Shown here: one piece after another, positions 16,359 to 25,727 of the stretch | Layout: every line of letters starts with the position of its first letter | Position numbering within the stretch: the first letter of the stretch is position 1 | NCBI GenBank assembly: GCA_003538135.1 | Contig: DPOR01000002.1 | Location: 25,413-89,412, forward strand | Source: Oscillospiraceae bacterium | Lineage (GTDB): Bacteria > Bacillota > Clostridia > Oscillospirales > Acutalibacteraceae | Direction: 5' to 3' | Length of the DNA stretch: 64,000 nucleotides | Translations under genes and position numbers: made by a program | The notes under the pieces: model-generated | What the model saw: only the letters and a program-made list of their open reading frames with translations | What the model was told of the DNA's origin: nothing | The model's database searches: none

Positions 16359-17609
16359 TTGACGGAACTTTTTGAAAATATACAAAAGCCCGAAACCGCC
16401 GTGCTTGTCGGCGTGGACATGGGCGAATATGACTGCGAGGCGTCGCTCGACGAGCTCGAGGAGCTGACAAAGACCGCCGGAGCCGAGGTCAAAGCGCGCG
16501 TGACTCAGCGGCGCGAGACTCCCGATTCCGCGACGTTCGTAGGCTCGGGCAGGCTCAAGGAGATAAAGACCTTCTGCGCCGACAACGACGTTGACCTGCT
16601 CATCTTCGACAGCGAGCTGACCCCGTCGCAGCAGAGAAATATTGAGGACATAACCGACGTGCGCGTCGTTGACCGCACGCAGCTGATACTCGATATCTTC
16701 GCCGCACGCGCAAGAAGCGGCGAGGGCAAATTGCAGGTCGAGCTGGCGCAGCTTAAATATCTGCTCCCGCGGCTCGGCGGCAAGGGCACGAGTATGTCGC
16801 GCTTGGGCGGAGGAATCGGCACGAGAGGACCGGGCGAAACAAAGCTCGAGTCAGACCGCCGCCACATCCGCCGCAGAATAAAAAATCTTGAGGACGGGCT
16901 TGAATCGCTCTCTCGCCGCAGAAAGCTTGCACGCGAGAGACGAGAAAAGGACGAGGTTGAGACTGTTGCAATAGTCGGCTACACCAACGCCGGAAAATCG
17001 ACGCTGATGAACACGCTGACTCAGGCGGGCGTGCTCGCCGAGGACAAGCTCTTTGCAACGCTCGACCCCACCTCCCGCGCTCTGACTCTGCCGGACGGCA
17101 GAAGGGTCATGCTCATAGACACGGTCGGCTTCATCCGCCGCCTGCCGCACGGGCTTGTCGAGGCGTTCAAATCGACACTCGAGGAGGCCGCAAGCGCGAC
17201 GCTGATACTAAACGTCTGCGACGCATCGTCGCCCGACTGCGCAGAGCACCTTGAGGTCACGAACAGACTTCTCGAAGAGCTCGGTTGCAAGGGCAAGCCG
17301 ATAATCGCAGTGTTCAACAAGTGCGACGCCGCGCCCGATTTATCGTGGCTCTCGGCGGGACTGCACAGCGTCAAGATATCCGCGCTCACGGGCGAGGGAC
17401 TCGACGGACTGTTAAACGAGATGGTCAGGGCTCTGCCCCCGACGCGCAAAAAGGTCACGCTGCTGCTTCCGTATTCCATGGGCTCCGACGCCGCGCTCCT
17501 TCGCGAAAAGGGCGCGCTCGACCGCGAGGAATACCGCCCAGACGGACTCAAAATGACCGTCACCGCGGACGCAAAGCTCCTCGAGAGATACAAAGATTAT
17601 ATTATATAA
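16359..17609 (+). CDS. hflX: Ribosome-associated GTPase HflX
   Basis: 416 residues. The N-terminal HflX domain (VGVDMGEYDCEASLDELEEL, then ATFVGSGRLKEI) is followed by a helical linker with GGKGTSMSRLGGGIGTRGPGE-type glycine-rich sequence and a TRAFAC G domain: G1 GYTNAGKST, G3 DTVGFIRRLP, G4 NKCD. HflX binds the 50S subunit and splits stalled or hibernating ribosomes under stress. The start is TTG at 16359, preceded by AAAGGA. It probably shares a transcript with galE and ends at a strong terminator. Confidence 0.95.
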   Translation: MTELFENIQKPETAVLVGVDMGEYDCEASLDELEELTKTAGAEVKARVTQRRETPDSATFVGSGRLKEIKTFCADNDVDLLIFDSELTPSQQRNIEDITDVRVVDRTQLILDIFAARARSGEGKLQVELAQLKYLLPRLGGKGTSMSRLGGGIGTRGPGETKLESDRRHIRRRIKNLEDGLESLSRRRKLARERREKDEVETVAIVGYTNAGKSTLMNTLTQAGVLAEDKLFATLDPTSRALTLPDGRRVMLIDTVGFIRRLPHGLVEAFKSTLEEAASATLILNVCDASSPDCAEHLEVTNRLLEELGCKGKPIIAVFNKCDAAPDLSWLSAGLHSVKISALTGEGLDGLLNEMVRALPPTRKKVTLLLPYSMGSDAALLREKGALDREEYRPDGLKMTVTADAKLLERYKDYII

Positions 17610-17615
17610 CACAGA

Positions 17616-17652
17616 GCAGCCGCGACGAGTGTTCCGCCGCGGCTGCTTGCTT
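17616..17652 (+). terminator. hflX terminator
   Basis: GCAGCCGCG (17616-17624) and CGCGGCTGC (17638-17646) form a perfect stem followed by TTGCTTT. Confidence 0.75.
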
Positions 17653-17813
17653 TGCTCGGGAGAGGTGCGGGAAGCGGAAAGAAAAAGTTCTCGTTTTTGC
17701 GAACTTCGGCAATTCGGACTCCGCTTGTGTGCAAAGCTAAACAGAGCTTGATAAATTGCGAGTTGCAAAACAATCAAACTGCAATTCTTAATCAGCGATA
17801 GGGGGGATATATT

Positions 17814-18341
17814 ATGTATACAGAAATAAAAATCAATTTACGGGATACGCAATGGCCCCTTGATTATATCGACCATGACAGAAATATTGCCCGGGCAATC
17901 GTCTATGACGAAAGCGGGCTGCTCTATTTTGTAAGAGCGGAGCGCAACGATGATTTCGGGCGGGCGACGCTTATCGAAACGGCGGGCGGCGGCGTTGAGG
18001 AGGGCGAGGATCTTCTCTGCGCCGTAAAGCGTGAGCTCCGCGAGGAATTGGGTGCGGAAGCGGAAGTAATTTGCAAAATCGGAGTTGTGAGCGATTATTA
18101 TAATCTGATTCACAGGCACAATATCAATAATTATTTTTTGTGCAAGGTTAAATCGTTCGGCGACAAAAGCCTGACGGAAGACGAGATAAAGAGCTTTCAC
18201 TTATCGACACTGAAATTGTCTTATACGCAGGCGGTTAAAGAGTACGAGCGAAGAGCCGACACAAAAATAGGCAGACTTATCGCAGACAGGGAACTGCCGA
18301 TTTTGCGCCGTGCGAAGGAAATAATCGATTCCTTCGCTTGA
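17814..18341 (+). CDS. Nudix hydrolase
   Basis: 175 residues. A complete Nudix box (G-x5-E-x7-REUxEExGU) is visible around residues 60-82, with GGGVEEGED and RELREELGAEAEV. These enzymes hydrolyse nucleoside diphosphates linked to another moiety; the substrate is not evident. The upstream strand pattern (IARAIVYDESGLLYFVRAE) fits the Nudix fold, and the C-terminal ~45 residues are helical. ATG at 17814 follows GGGGGG. Single gene, followed by the tRNA-Gly gene in the opposite direction. Confidence 0.88.
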   Translation: MYTEIKINLRDTQWPLDYIDHDRNIARAIVYDESGLLYFVRAERNDDFGRATLIETAGGGVEEGEDLLCAVKRELREELGAEAEVICKIGVVSDYYNLIHRHNINNYFLCKVKSFGDKSLTEDEIKSFHLSTLKLSYTQAVKEYERRADTKIGRLIADRELPILRRAKEIIDSFA

Positions 18342-18363
18342 TGTCGCCGCAGCCTCGGCAAAA

Positions 18364-18398
18364 TAAAAAACAGCCTCTGTCAAAGACAAAGACTGTTT
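18364..18398. terminator. Bidirectional terminator between Nudix gene and tRNA-Gly
   Basis: AAACAGCCTCTGTC pairs imperfectly with GACAAAGACTGTTT. On the minus strand, downstream of the tRNA, the stem is followed by TTTTTTATTTT, so it mainly serves the tRNA transcript. Confidence 0.65.
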
Positions 18399-18399
18399 A

Positions 18400-18475
18400 T
18401 GGAGCGGATGACGAGGCTCGAACTCGCTACCTCCACCTTGGCAAGGTGGCGCTCTACCGGATGAGCTACATCCGC
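18400..18475 (-). tRNA. tRNA-Gly (anticodon GCC)
   Basis: 76-nt cloverleaf on the minus strand: acceptor GCGGATG/CATCCGC, discriminator T and an encoded CCA (18400-18402), D arm with AGCTC and GAGC, anticodon stem CCACC/GGTGG enclosing loop TTGCCAA (anticodon at 18440-18442), and T arm with GTTCGAGCC. A consensus promoter lies directly upstream. Confidence 0.96.
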
Positions 18476-18488
18476 AACTGCAAGAGAG

Positions 18489-18517
18489 ATTATAGCAAAG
18501 AGATGTGGCTTTGTCAA
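18489..18517 (-). promoter_or_regulatory. tRNA-Gly promoter
   Basis: On the minus strand, TTGACA (18512-18517), a 17-bp spacer and TATAAT (18489-18494): a perfect sigma-A-type consensus placed just upstream of the tRNA. Confidence 0.85.
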
Positions 18518-18595
18518 GGGAAATTTCAAGTTTTTTGCTTTTTGCCCCGGCGGGATAATTTTACCGCCTACCCGCGCCGTAAACCGTCAGCGGGA

Positions 18596-18624
18596 TTGAC
18601 ACAAAGCGCCGCTGATTATATAAT
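18596..18624 (+). promoter_or_regulatory. Promoter of the M3 peptidase gene
   Basis: TTGACA (18596-18601), 17-bp spacer and TATAAT (18619-18624): perfect consensus, about 70 bases before the peptidase start. Confidence 0.85.
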
Positions 18625-18696
18625 CCAATATAGTACAGGGTAATCTATAAACAGGCAAACAGACCAGACAAAAATAACCTTAACGGAGGAACCGAT

Positions 18697-20382
18697 ATGA
18701 AATTCTGCGATATGCCGTATGAGAGAATCGACGTCAAGGCGGCAACCGCTGCACTTGACGCGGCGGCGGAGCACCTCGCCGGGGCGAAAACTCTCGGAGA
18801 GGCGGAGGCTGCGTTTGAGGAGCGCGAAAAAATAATCACCCACGTCCACACGATGAGCACGATAGCCTACATCCGCCACACCGTCAACACCCTTGACGAA
18901 TTCTATGAGAAAGAAAACGACTTCAACGACGAGAATGCCCCGCTGATAGAGCAAAGCGAGCAGAAATTCACCGAGGCGATGCTCTCGAGCCCGCTCCGCC
19001 CTCAGCTCGAGGAGAAATACGGCAAGCTGATATTTGTCAACGCGGAGCTCTCACGCAAATGCTTCTCGCCCGAGATAATCCCCGACCTCCAGGAGGAAAA
19101 CCGACTTTCGAGCGAATATCAGAAGCTCATCGCTTCGGCGCAGATAGAGTTCGGCGGCAAGACCTTGAGTCTCGCCCAGCTCGGCGCATATAAGGAGAAC
19201 TCCGAGCGCATTATCCGCCATGCGGCATACAAGGCCGAGAGCGGCTTCTATATGGCTCACGCCGACGAGCTTGACAGGATATTCGACAGCCTCGTAAAGT
19301 GCCGCACCCGCATAGCGAAAAAGCTCGGCTTCGGCACCTTCACCGAGCTTGCCTACTGCCGCCAGACGCGCAACTGCTATAACGCCGTGGATGTTGCGGC
19401 CTTTCGCTCGCGCATAGTGCGCGACATAGTGCCCGTCGTATGCCGACTGAAGGAGATGCAGAAAAAGCGTACGGGAATAGACGACATGAAGATATACGAC
19501 GACCTGTTCGCGTTCAAAGAGGGCAACCCGAAGCCCGACGGTTCGCCGCAGGATATACTTGCGGCGGGCAAGACCATGTATGAGCGCATGAGCCCCGAGA
19601 CGGGAGAGTTCATAAACTTTATGTATGACAACGCCCTCATGGACGTTTTGAGCGCAAAGGGCAAGGCCGCGGGCGGCTACTGCACGGAAATCCTCGAATA
19701 CAAGTCGCCGTTCATCTTCTCGAATTTCAACGGCACCTCGGGCGACGTCGATGTGCTCACCCACGAGGCGGGGCATGCTTTCGCCTATTACAGCGTCAGA
19801 GATAAAATGAAGCTTTGCGATCAGCTGAGCCCGACTATGGAGTCGTGCGAAGTCCACTCGATGTCCATGGAATTCTTCGCGTGGCCGTGGCATGAGCTGT
19901 TCTACGGCTCCGACGCCGTGCGCTCGCGCTTTATTCATCTCGAGAGCGCGCTGGTTTTCCTGCCCTACGGCACGATGGTCGATGAGTTTCAGCACATAGT
20001 CTACGACTCGCCGGAGCTGACCCCCGCCGAGAGAAACGGCAAGTGGCTCGAGCTCGAGAGCAAATACCGCCCCTATATGGACTTCGGCGACGTTGAATTT
20101 TACTCCGACGGACGCGGTTGGCAGAGGCAGCTGCACATCTACCTCTATCCGTTCTATTATATCGACTACTGCCTCGCGCAGACTGCGGCGCTCGAGTTCT
20201 GGTCGATGAGCCGTAGCGACTATAAAGATGCGTGGCAGAGATATCTGCACTTCGTGTCCCTTGGCGGGACGAAGAGCTTCAAGGAGTTGTGCGCCGCCGC
20301 GGGAATAGACGACCCGTTCGGCGAGCGTGCGCTCAATGGAGTGGCGCAGACCGCGAACTCATGGCTTGACGCAAACGGTTGA
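18697..20382 (+). CDS. M3-family oligoendopeptidase (PepF-like)
   Basis: 561 residues, cytoplasmic zinc metallopeptidase that degrades short peptides. The zinc motif HEAGH spans H356-H360 (THEAGHAFAYY), and the third ligand is expected in the following ESCEVHSMSMEFF helix. The helical N-terminal half and C-terminal segments such as YPFYYIDYCLAQTAALEFW are typical of the M3B oligoendopeptidase group. GGAGG precedes ATG 18697. It has its own consensus promoter, and truB follows with a separate promoter. Confidence 0.93.
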   Translation: MKFCDMPYERIDVKAATAALDAAAEHLAGAKTLGEAEAAFEEREKIITHVHTMSTIAYIRHTVNTLDEFYEKENDFNDENAPLIEQSEQKFTEAMLSSPLRPQLEEKYGKLIFVNAELSRKCFSPEIIPDLQEENRLSSEYQKLIASAQIEFGGKTLSLAQLGAYKENSERIIRHAAYKAESGFYMAHADELDRIFDSLVKCRTRIAKKLGFGTFTELAYCRQTRNCYNAVDVAAFRSRIVRDIVPVVCRLKEMQKKRTGIDDMKIYDDLFAFKEGNPKPDGSPQDILAAGKTMYERMSPETGEFINFMYDNALMDVLSAKGKAAGGYCTEILEYKSPFIFSNFNGTSGDVDVLTHEAGHAFAYYSVRDKMKLCDQLSPTMESCEVHSMSMEFFAWPWHELFYGSDAVRSRFIHLESALVFLPYGTMVDEFQHIVYDSPELTPAERNGKWLELESKYRPYMDFGDVEFYSDGRGWQRQLHIYLYPFYYIDYCLAQTAALEFWSMSRSDYKDAWQRYLHFVSLGGTKSFKELCAAAGIDDPFGERALNGVAQTANSWLDANG

Positions 20383-20396
20383 AAGTAGGCCGAATC

Positions 20397-20425
20397 TTGA
20401 TTTTCGACACTGTTTGCTGTAAAAT
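20397..20425 (+). promoter_or_regulatory. truB promoter
   Basis: TTGATT (20397-20402), a 17-bp spacer and TAAAAT (20420-20425), 36 bases before the truB start. Confidence 0.6.
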
Positions 20426-20460
20426 AAGCAACATAAATCTTACTGAAAACGGAGAGAAAA

Positions 20461-21354
20461 ATGACGGGAATTCTGCTCATTGACAAGCCCGAGGGCATGA
20501 CCTCGTTTGTTGCGGCGGCGCGTGTTCGCCGCATGACGGGAGTTAAGAAAACCGGGCACACCGGGACGCTCGACCCCATGGCTACGGGCGTTCTGCCCGT
20601 ATTGCTCGGCGGAGCTACGCGCTTTTGCGAGCTGCTCCCCTCTCATGACAAGGCTTATACCGCCACGCTCAAGCTCGGCACGATAACAGACACGCTCGAT
20701 ATAACGGGCGAGGTGCTCGAGACGCGGGAGGTCAATGTCTCGCGCGCGGAGCTTGAGAGGGCGCTCGAAGGCTTTTCGGGCGAGATAGAGCAGGTGCCGC
20801 CGATGTATTCCGCCATCTCGCAAAACGGCGTACGGCTCTATAAGCTCGCGCGGCAGGGAATAGAAGTCGAGCGCGAGAGCCGACGGGTTACGATTTCCTC
20901 GCTCGAGCTCATCGGCTGCGACGAAGAAAATGGCGAATACACAATATCCGTCGAGTGCTCTGCGGGCACATATATCCGCTCGCTTGTTGCCGATATCGGC
21001 GAAAAGCTCGGCTGCGGTGCTGTTATGACCGCACTGCGCCGCACAAAGGCGAACGGCTTTCCGATAGACGGCTGCATAACCCTCGACGAGTTGGCTCAAC
21101 TGGCGCAGGAGGGCAAAATCGAAGAAAAAATCATTCCCGTTGAACAGGCTCTCGACTCCTATCGCAGCGTTTTCGTCACCGCGCCGCAGGCTCGGCGATT
21201 CGGAAACGGCGGGACGCTGAGCCTTGAACGGCTGCATCTGAATGACCCTTCGGAAAACGAGTCGGTGCGCGTTTTTGCACCGGGAAACGAGTTTCTCGGC
21301 ATGGGCGAGGTCGGTCAGGACGAGCTAAAAGTAAAAAGACTGCTGATAAAATGA
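20461..21354 (+). CDS. truB: tRNA pseudouridine(55) synthase
   Basis: 297 residues. Makes the universal pseudouridine 55 in the T loop of tRNAs. The N-terminus ILLIDKPEGMTSF and the catalytic motif GHTGTLDPMATGVLP with D38 as nucleophile are diagnostic; AGTYIRSLVADIGEKLG is the second conserved block. A PUA-like C-terminal domain of about 60 residues closes the protein. GGAGAG precedes ATG 20461. In many Bacillota truB is beside ribF and rbfA; here it stands alone between a peptidase and a convergent surface lipase. Confidence 0.96.
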   Translation: MTGILLIDKPEGMTSFVAAARVRRMTGVKKTGHTGTLDPMATGVLPVLLGGATRFCELLPSHDKAYTATLKLGTITDTLDITGEVLETREVNVSRAELERALEGFSGEIEQVPPMYSAISQNGVRLYKLARQGIEVERESRRVTISSLELIGCDEENGEYTISVECSAGTYIRSLVADIGEKLGCGAVMTALRRTKANGFPIDGCITLDELAQLAQEGKIEEKIIPVEQALDSYRSVFVTAPQARRFGNGGTLSLERLHLNDPSENESVRVFAPGNEFLGMGEVGQDELKVKRLLIK

Positions 21355-21357
21355 ATT

Positions 21358-21390
21358 AAGCCCCTCGAATAATTCGGGGGCTTAATTTTA
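21358..21390. terminator. Terminator between truB and the surface lipase-like gene
   Basis: AAGCCCCTCGAAT and ATTCGGGGGCTT pair; TTAATTTTAT follows on the + strand. It can serve both convergent genes. Confidence 0.75.
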
Positions 21391-21401
21391 TTTCCTGTTT
21401 C

Positions 21402-23312
21402 TTATTTCTTTCTCCTCTTCCCGGCTATCGGCAGCATTGCCGCGCCCGCAAGGAGAGTTATTGCGGAGAACGCCATAGGCGCTCCCGTGGGCGGAGTCAG
21501 CGGAGCTTTTCCGCCGTTTGCCGCGCTGCCGGGTATCGGCTTCCTGCCGGAGAGGAAAACGAAATTATCATATTCGCCTTCACTCATCGCCGTAAAGGTG
21601 AAGGTACGGCTCTTGACAAACGGTATCTTTCCGTTTTTGAGCGAATAGACGACCGTGACGGTAAACGGCTCTGTGCTCTTCGGGAGAGCGTGCTCTTTGA
21701 ATTTTATCTTGCAGCTCTCGCCTACCTTGAGCACGGTGCCGCTGCAGGAAGACAGGTCAACGTCAATGCCGTCCGCCTTGACACTTATTATCTCGGTGTC
21801 GTACTGCTCCGAGAGGCTCTCGACAGTCAGCGCGGTGTCCTTAGCCGTATGGAAGCCCGACGGGGATCTATCGAACTTGACATACAGTCCGTTCGCGGGG
21901 TTCTGACCGAGGTCAAACTGCGGGAACTCCTTGTCGGAATATACGTCCGTTATCCTGTCCGTAAAGAAGAAGGTCAGATAGAAACTCCTCGTGTATCTGT
22001 CCCAAGGGCACATCCCGTGGAACTGACCGTTGACGAACCATGTGTTCTCGGGCAGATATGCGCAACTCGCGTCGATATCACGCTCGGGCGAGATATGCCA
22101 ATGCGTCGGATCGCCGCAGACCGTGTTCTGCTTTTGGTAGTCCGCCGGAAACCTTTCGCCGAACGGGGCGCAGTATGCGCCGGAGGACGAGTGAACGTCG
22201 ATAACATAGTCGGAGTTCACGCCCGTGCTCGTGCCGATATCGTGCCCGGTGTTTGCGACTATCGCTATTCTTGTTCCGGCAGACTGAGCGCGCTTGAGTC
22301 CCTCGCTCATATGAGCCATGGCGTTGTAGTGCATCTCGTCGCTCTTTGCTATCAGCTCGGCGTTCTCGACCGGGTCAAGATATTTCGCCTTGAACTCCTC
22401 GTACTTATCAAGGGGCACGAAGTCCCAGACGCTGCCGAAGTTAATGACTATATCGAGCAGATACCGATGAATGATATCGTTGAACGCCTGATTGAGGCGC
22501 TCGAAGCCGAACGCCTCGACGAGCCACTCATATTCGTACTCCTTGCGGAAGCCTATCTCGACATACTCTATGAGCGTGGCGACGTCAAAATGTATGTTGC
22601 CCTCGAACAGGTCAACAACGAGCTGCGTTCCGCCTATCGCGGGCGCGTCCATTATCGCTCGGTCAACGTCGCCCTTTGCGCCGTAATAGTAAAGGTATGC
22701 CGCGGTCAGCTGTCCGCCGTGACTGAGCCCGTAGAGATTGACTTTTTTGCTCCCCGTGAGCTCCTTGACTTCCTGAATAAACTTATCGAGCTTGGCGGCG
22801 TTTTCGACCTGACCCATGCGCCAGTCCTCGGTAAAGGTAAAGTGATTCTCCGCGCCGATTCGCTCTATGAGGTCGGCGGAAATCTCTTTTTCGGCTATGT
22901 AATTGTCCTCGCCTTTAGCCTTGAGGACGGAGGCGCGTGTATTCGCCGCACCCTCGGGATAGACGGAGAGATCATACTTCGAGCTGCCGTCGGGGTTGCA
23001 GCGCAGGGGCTCGAGCAGCTCGAGTCCCGCCTCGCCGACGACCTTGACAAGTCTCTCGTAATCGCCGAACGCCGCGCCGGCAAGCCCGCCCGCGAGCTCG
23101 GGGATACGCGCGATAACTATCTTCTTGAGGTCATCCATGTTGATGCCCCAGACCTGATGCTCGTTTTCGCCGCCGAGATCGTAAAACAGCGCAGGCCCCG
23201 AATATCCCTGAACGAGGATTATCGGCGTCACTTTGTCCTGCGCGAAGACCGACACGGGCAATATGCACAGCAGCATAACGGCACAGAGAAGCGCTGATAT
23301 TATTCTTTTCAT
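21402..23312 (-). CDS. Secreted, probably sortase-anchored lipase-like alpha/beta hydrolase
   Basis: 636 residues. An N-terminal signal peptide (hydrophobic core to about residue 24, ending SVFAQ) is followed by a lipase-type fold: VTPIILVQGYSGP (oxyanion region) and the nucleophile elbow GLSHGG with S197. Later segments include IAIVANTGHDIGTSTG. The C-terminal ~120 residues form a beta-rich domain, then a cell-wall sorting signal: TPPTG at about 606-610, a hydrophobic stretch and RRKK. TPPTG resembles the PPxTG motifs used by clostridial sortases. The ATG (23310-23312) overlaps the stop of the upstream MFS gene, implying translational coupling. Substrate unknown; a lipid or ester is likely. 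Confidence 0.82.
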   Translation of the reverse strand: MKRIISALLCAVMLLCILPVSVFAQDKVTPIILVQGYSGPALFYDLGGENEHQVWGINMDDLKKIVIARIPELAGGLAGAAFGDYERLVKVVGEAGLELLEPLRCNPDGSSKYDLSVYPEGAANTRASVLKAKGEDNYIAEKEISADLIERIGAENHFTFTEDWRMGQVENAAKLDKFIQEVKELTGSKKVNLYGLSHGGQLTAAYLYYYGAKGDVDRAIMDAPAIGGTQLVVDLFEGNIHFDVATLIEYVEIGFRKEYEYEWLVEAFGFERLNQAFNDIIHRYLLDIVINFGSVWDFVPLDKYEEFKAKYLDPVENAELIAKSDEMHYNAMAHMSEGLKRAQSAGTRIAIVANTGHDIGTSTGVNSDYVIDVHSSSGAYCAPFGERFPADYQKQNTVCGDPTHWHISPERDIDASCAYLPENTWFVNGQFHGMCPWDRYTRSFYLTFFFTDRITDVYSDKEFPQFDLGQNPANGLYVKFDRSPSGFHTAKDTALTVESLSEQYDTEIISVKADGIDVDLSSCSGTVLKVGESCKIKFKEHALPKSTEPFTVTVVYSLKNGKIPFVKSRTFTFTAMSEGEYDNFVFLSGRKPIPGSAANGGKAPLTPPTGAPMAFSAITLLAGAAMLPIAGKRRKK

Positions 23313-24649
23313 GCCTTTTTCTCCTTGGTGACTTTCGCAAGGAAAATCAGCGGCACGATAATGAACACCGCGATTATTGCGGCGACGAGGAATATGGTCG
23401 GAATCGGAACGAGCGTGCTCTCGCCGAATTCGTTGAGCATGGTGCCAAGCTCGTATCTGTTCGAGAATTTCGATATTGTCAGGCTGCCGATTTTCGGGCC
23501 GATTATCATGGGCAGAGTGACCGTAAAGAGAAGTCTTATGCCCTGGAACTGGCCGACCTTGTCCTCGGGGGTGTAGTCGCGCACGGTTGCGTTGAGGATT
23601 ATCATGAGCAGGCCGTAGCCGAGAATCATAATAAGCGCGAGAGGCGCAAAGGAGAGAAGCGTCTTTGCGAAGAAAACAGCAACCAGACCCGCGACAAAGA
23701 GAATGACCGCAGGGAATACGAAAATCCTCTTGCCCACTCTGTCAAGGAGCTTGCCGAGCAGCACCGTGACGGCAACGAGACCGATAACAGCAGCCGCGCC
23801 GCCTATGATTATGGGCGTGGTTATTTGGAAGGTGTTGAGGTCAAACTTGAGATAGTGCTGGATATAGATGAATATGTAGGGCAGGAAAACCTGAACAGCA
23901 ATGTTGAAAATGCAGGCGGACGCGAGGCAGAGATAGAGCGCCGCGTTGCCCTTTATGACAGACGGCCTGAAGCCGTAGATAAGGTCGCTGAAATAGTTCG
24001 TGTTCTGCTTTACGCCCTTGCGCGGGTCTTTGACGGAGAAAAGGCCTATAATTCCGCAGACGGTAACGAGCGCGCCGAGGAAAATAAAGCAAGCGGGATA
24101 GCCTGCGGCCTCAACGCCGACGCCGAAAGCGACGGTGACTATAACCGTTGCGAACACGGGCAGGAGAGCCAATACCGCCTCCGCGGTGCCACGGTTCTCC
24201 GGCACGGTGACATCCGTGACCCACGCGTTGAACGCGGCGTCATTCGAGGTCGAGCCGAAGAAGGTCATTATGCAGTCCATGATGATAACCACGCAGACTG
24301 TAGCGGCGAGCACCTTGGCGCTGTCGGAAATATGGAAGAACTTTCCGATATTCTCGCGCGAGATGAAGGCGAACACCGCGACGGTGAAGCCCCAAACTAT
24401 GTAGCCGCCGCTTATGAAGATTTTGCGTCGGTCGAATTTGTCGCTGAGAGTGCCCATGATAAAGGTGGTCACAACTGCCGCCACCGCAGAGGCTGCGACC
24501 ATCTTGGCTATGTCGTCGGCAGTGCCGCCGATATAGTTGAACAGGAATGTGTTGAAGTAGATATTCTCAACAGCCCACGCAACCTGTCCTATGAAGCCGA
24601 ACAGGATGATGTTGAAGAGAATCCGTCCTCCGAGTTTTTTCTTTTCCAA
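23309..24649 (-). CDS. MFS-type transporter
   Basis: 446 residues with about twelve transmembrane segments. The loop between segments 2 and 3 carries the MFS signature GTLSDKFDRRKIF, and a related GKLLDRVGKRIFVF follows segment 8. The N-terminus (LFGFIGQVAWAVENIYFNTFLFNYIGG) resembles sugar-type (GPH/SLC45-like) carriers. TTG start at 24647-24649 with GGAGGAGG upstream. Its TGA overlaps the ATG of the surface lipase-like gene by 2 bases, so the two form an operon; the transporter may import a product released by the hydrolase, which is inference. Confidence 0.88.
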   Translation of the reverse strand: MEKKKLGGRILFNIILFGFIGQVAWAVENIYFNTFLFNYIGGTADDIAKMVAASAVAAVVTTFIMGTLSDKFDRRKIFISGGYIVWGFTVAVFAFISRENIGKFFHISDSAKVLAATVCVVIIMDCIMTFFGSTSNDAAFNAWVTDVTVPENRGTAEAVLALLPVFATVIVTVAFGVGVEAAGYPACFIFLGALVTVCGIIGLFSVKDPRKGVKQNTNYFSDLIYGFRPSVIKGNAALYLCLASACIFNIAVQVFLPYIFIYIQHYLKFDLNTFQITTPIIIGGAAAVIGLVAVTVLLGKLLDRVGKRIFVFPAVILFVAGLVAVFFAKTLLSFAPLALIMILGYGLLMIILNATVRDYTPEDKVGQFQGIRLLFTVTLPMIIGPKIGSLTISKFSNRYELGTMLNEFGESTLVPIPTIFLVAAIIAVFIIVPLIFLAKVTKEKKA

Positions 24650-24756
24650 TTGTGTATCCTCCTCCGGGAGCGGATATGCCGCACCCGATTTATTTCAAAA
24701 GTTATAATAACAAAATTAAAGGAGATAATCAATAGATTTTGTACACTTCTGTTAAA

Positions 24757-25569
24757 TTACTCTGTATAAAACGAGCTTTTTTGCCCTAATTTCACAGTTT
24801 CGGTCATCCATACGGCGCAGGACTGCTCATAGTACGGGACGACGAAAAACGCGGGCAGAATGAGCGCACAGCTTAAAAACCAGAGCGCAAAGCCCGCCTT
24901 GAACCGAGCGTAGGCGCGGCAGTGACCGCACATGATTTCACGGCTTTTTTTCAGAGCCTGTCTTACGGGGATATCCGGCTCGGCAGCCGATATATATTCC
25001 GCCGCCGCAAGAGACTGCCGCGTGCCCGAGCAGAATATGCAGCCCGTAATGAGCATGAGCACGCTCCCCGCGAACACCGCCGCCGTTGTCGCAACGCCGA
25101 CGGAGGACGAGAAAAGCATATATATTCCGCCCGCCGCAAGCGCCGCGCCCGGCAGGAGGAAAAATATTCGCAGGGCGAGATTGAGCGCCGCCAAGGCAAT
25201 ACGCAGCCGAAGCGCTCTGAAAGCCCGCCTGCCGCGAAATAGTGCGACACACTCTGACGCCCGGCGCTTTTTGCCCAGCGCGCAGAGCAAATAATAACGT
25301 TTCATCCCCTGCCCCGGCGGCGCGATAAGCGCCGCGACCGCGAGCGTCAGCAGAAGGCACGCCGCCGCATTTAACGCGGGGCTCAGCAGCCTTGATACGG
25401 AGGAGAGCGCGGAGGTCACCGCAGAGGCGTTGAGCAGAAGCCGCGCCCCTGCGGTCATGAAGCCCCCCGCGACGGCCGCCGCCGCGAGACAGCCGAATAT
25501 AACCGCGCCGCCCGCTCCCGAATCGGTCTGCGCCGCCCTGCCGCATACTCTTATCTGTGAATCCTTCAT
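24757..25569 (-). CDS. DUF975-like multi-pass membrane protein
   Basis: About 270 residues, Ala/Leu-rich, with roughly six hydrophobic segments. The segment ALKKSREIMCGHCRAY followed by a transmembrane stretch and VVPYYEQSCAVWM matches the C-terminal pattern of DUF975 proteins, whose function is unknown. Start ATG at 25569 has AAAGGCGGTGG upstream; the ATG at 25650 would add a hydrophobic stretch without ribosome binding site. Single gene, divergent from the Smr gene. Confidence 0.7.
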   Translation of the reverse strand: MKDSQIRVCGRAAQTDSGAGGAVIFGCLAAAAVAGGFMTAGARLLLNASAVTSALSSVSRLLSPALNAAACLLLTLAVAALIAPPGQGMKRYYLLCALGKKRRASECVALFRGRRAFRALRLRIALAALNLALRIFFLLPGAALAAGGIYMLFSSSVGVATTAAVFAGSVLMLITGCIFCSGTRQSLAAAEYISAAEPDIPVRQALKKSREIMCGHCRAYARFKAGFALWFLSCALILPAFFVVPYYEQSCAVWMTETVKLGQKSSFYTE

Positions 25570-25727
25570 TTTTTCCACCGCCTTTCGGAATATTATTCCC
25601 CCAGTTATGCAAAAAATTCCCAAATACAATAAAAATATAAGAAAATTCATTTTACTTTTAAATTTATGTGATTTATAATGTATATGATATAATTATGATA
25701 TAATTTAAAGAAAAAGCGGAGACAGCG

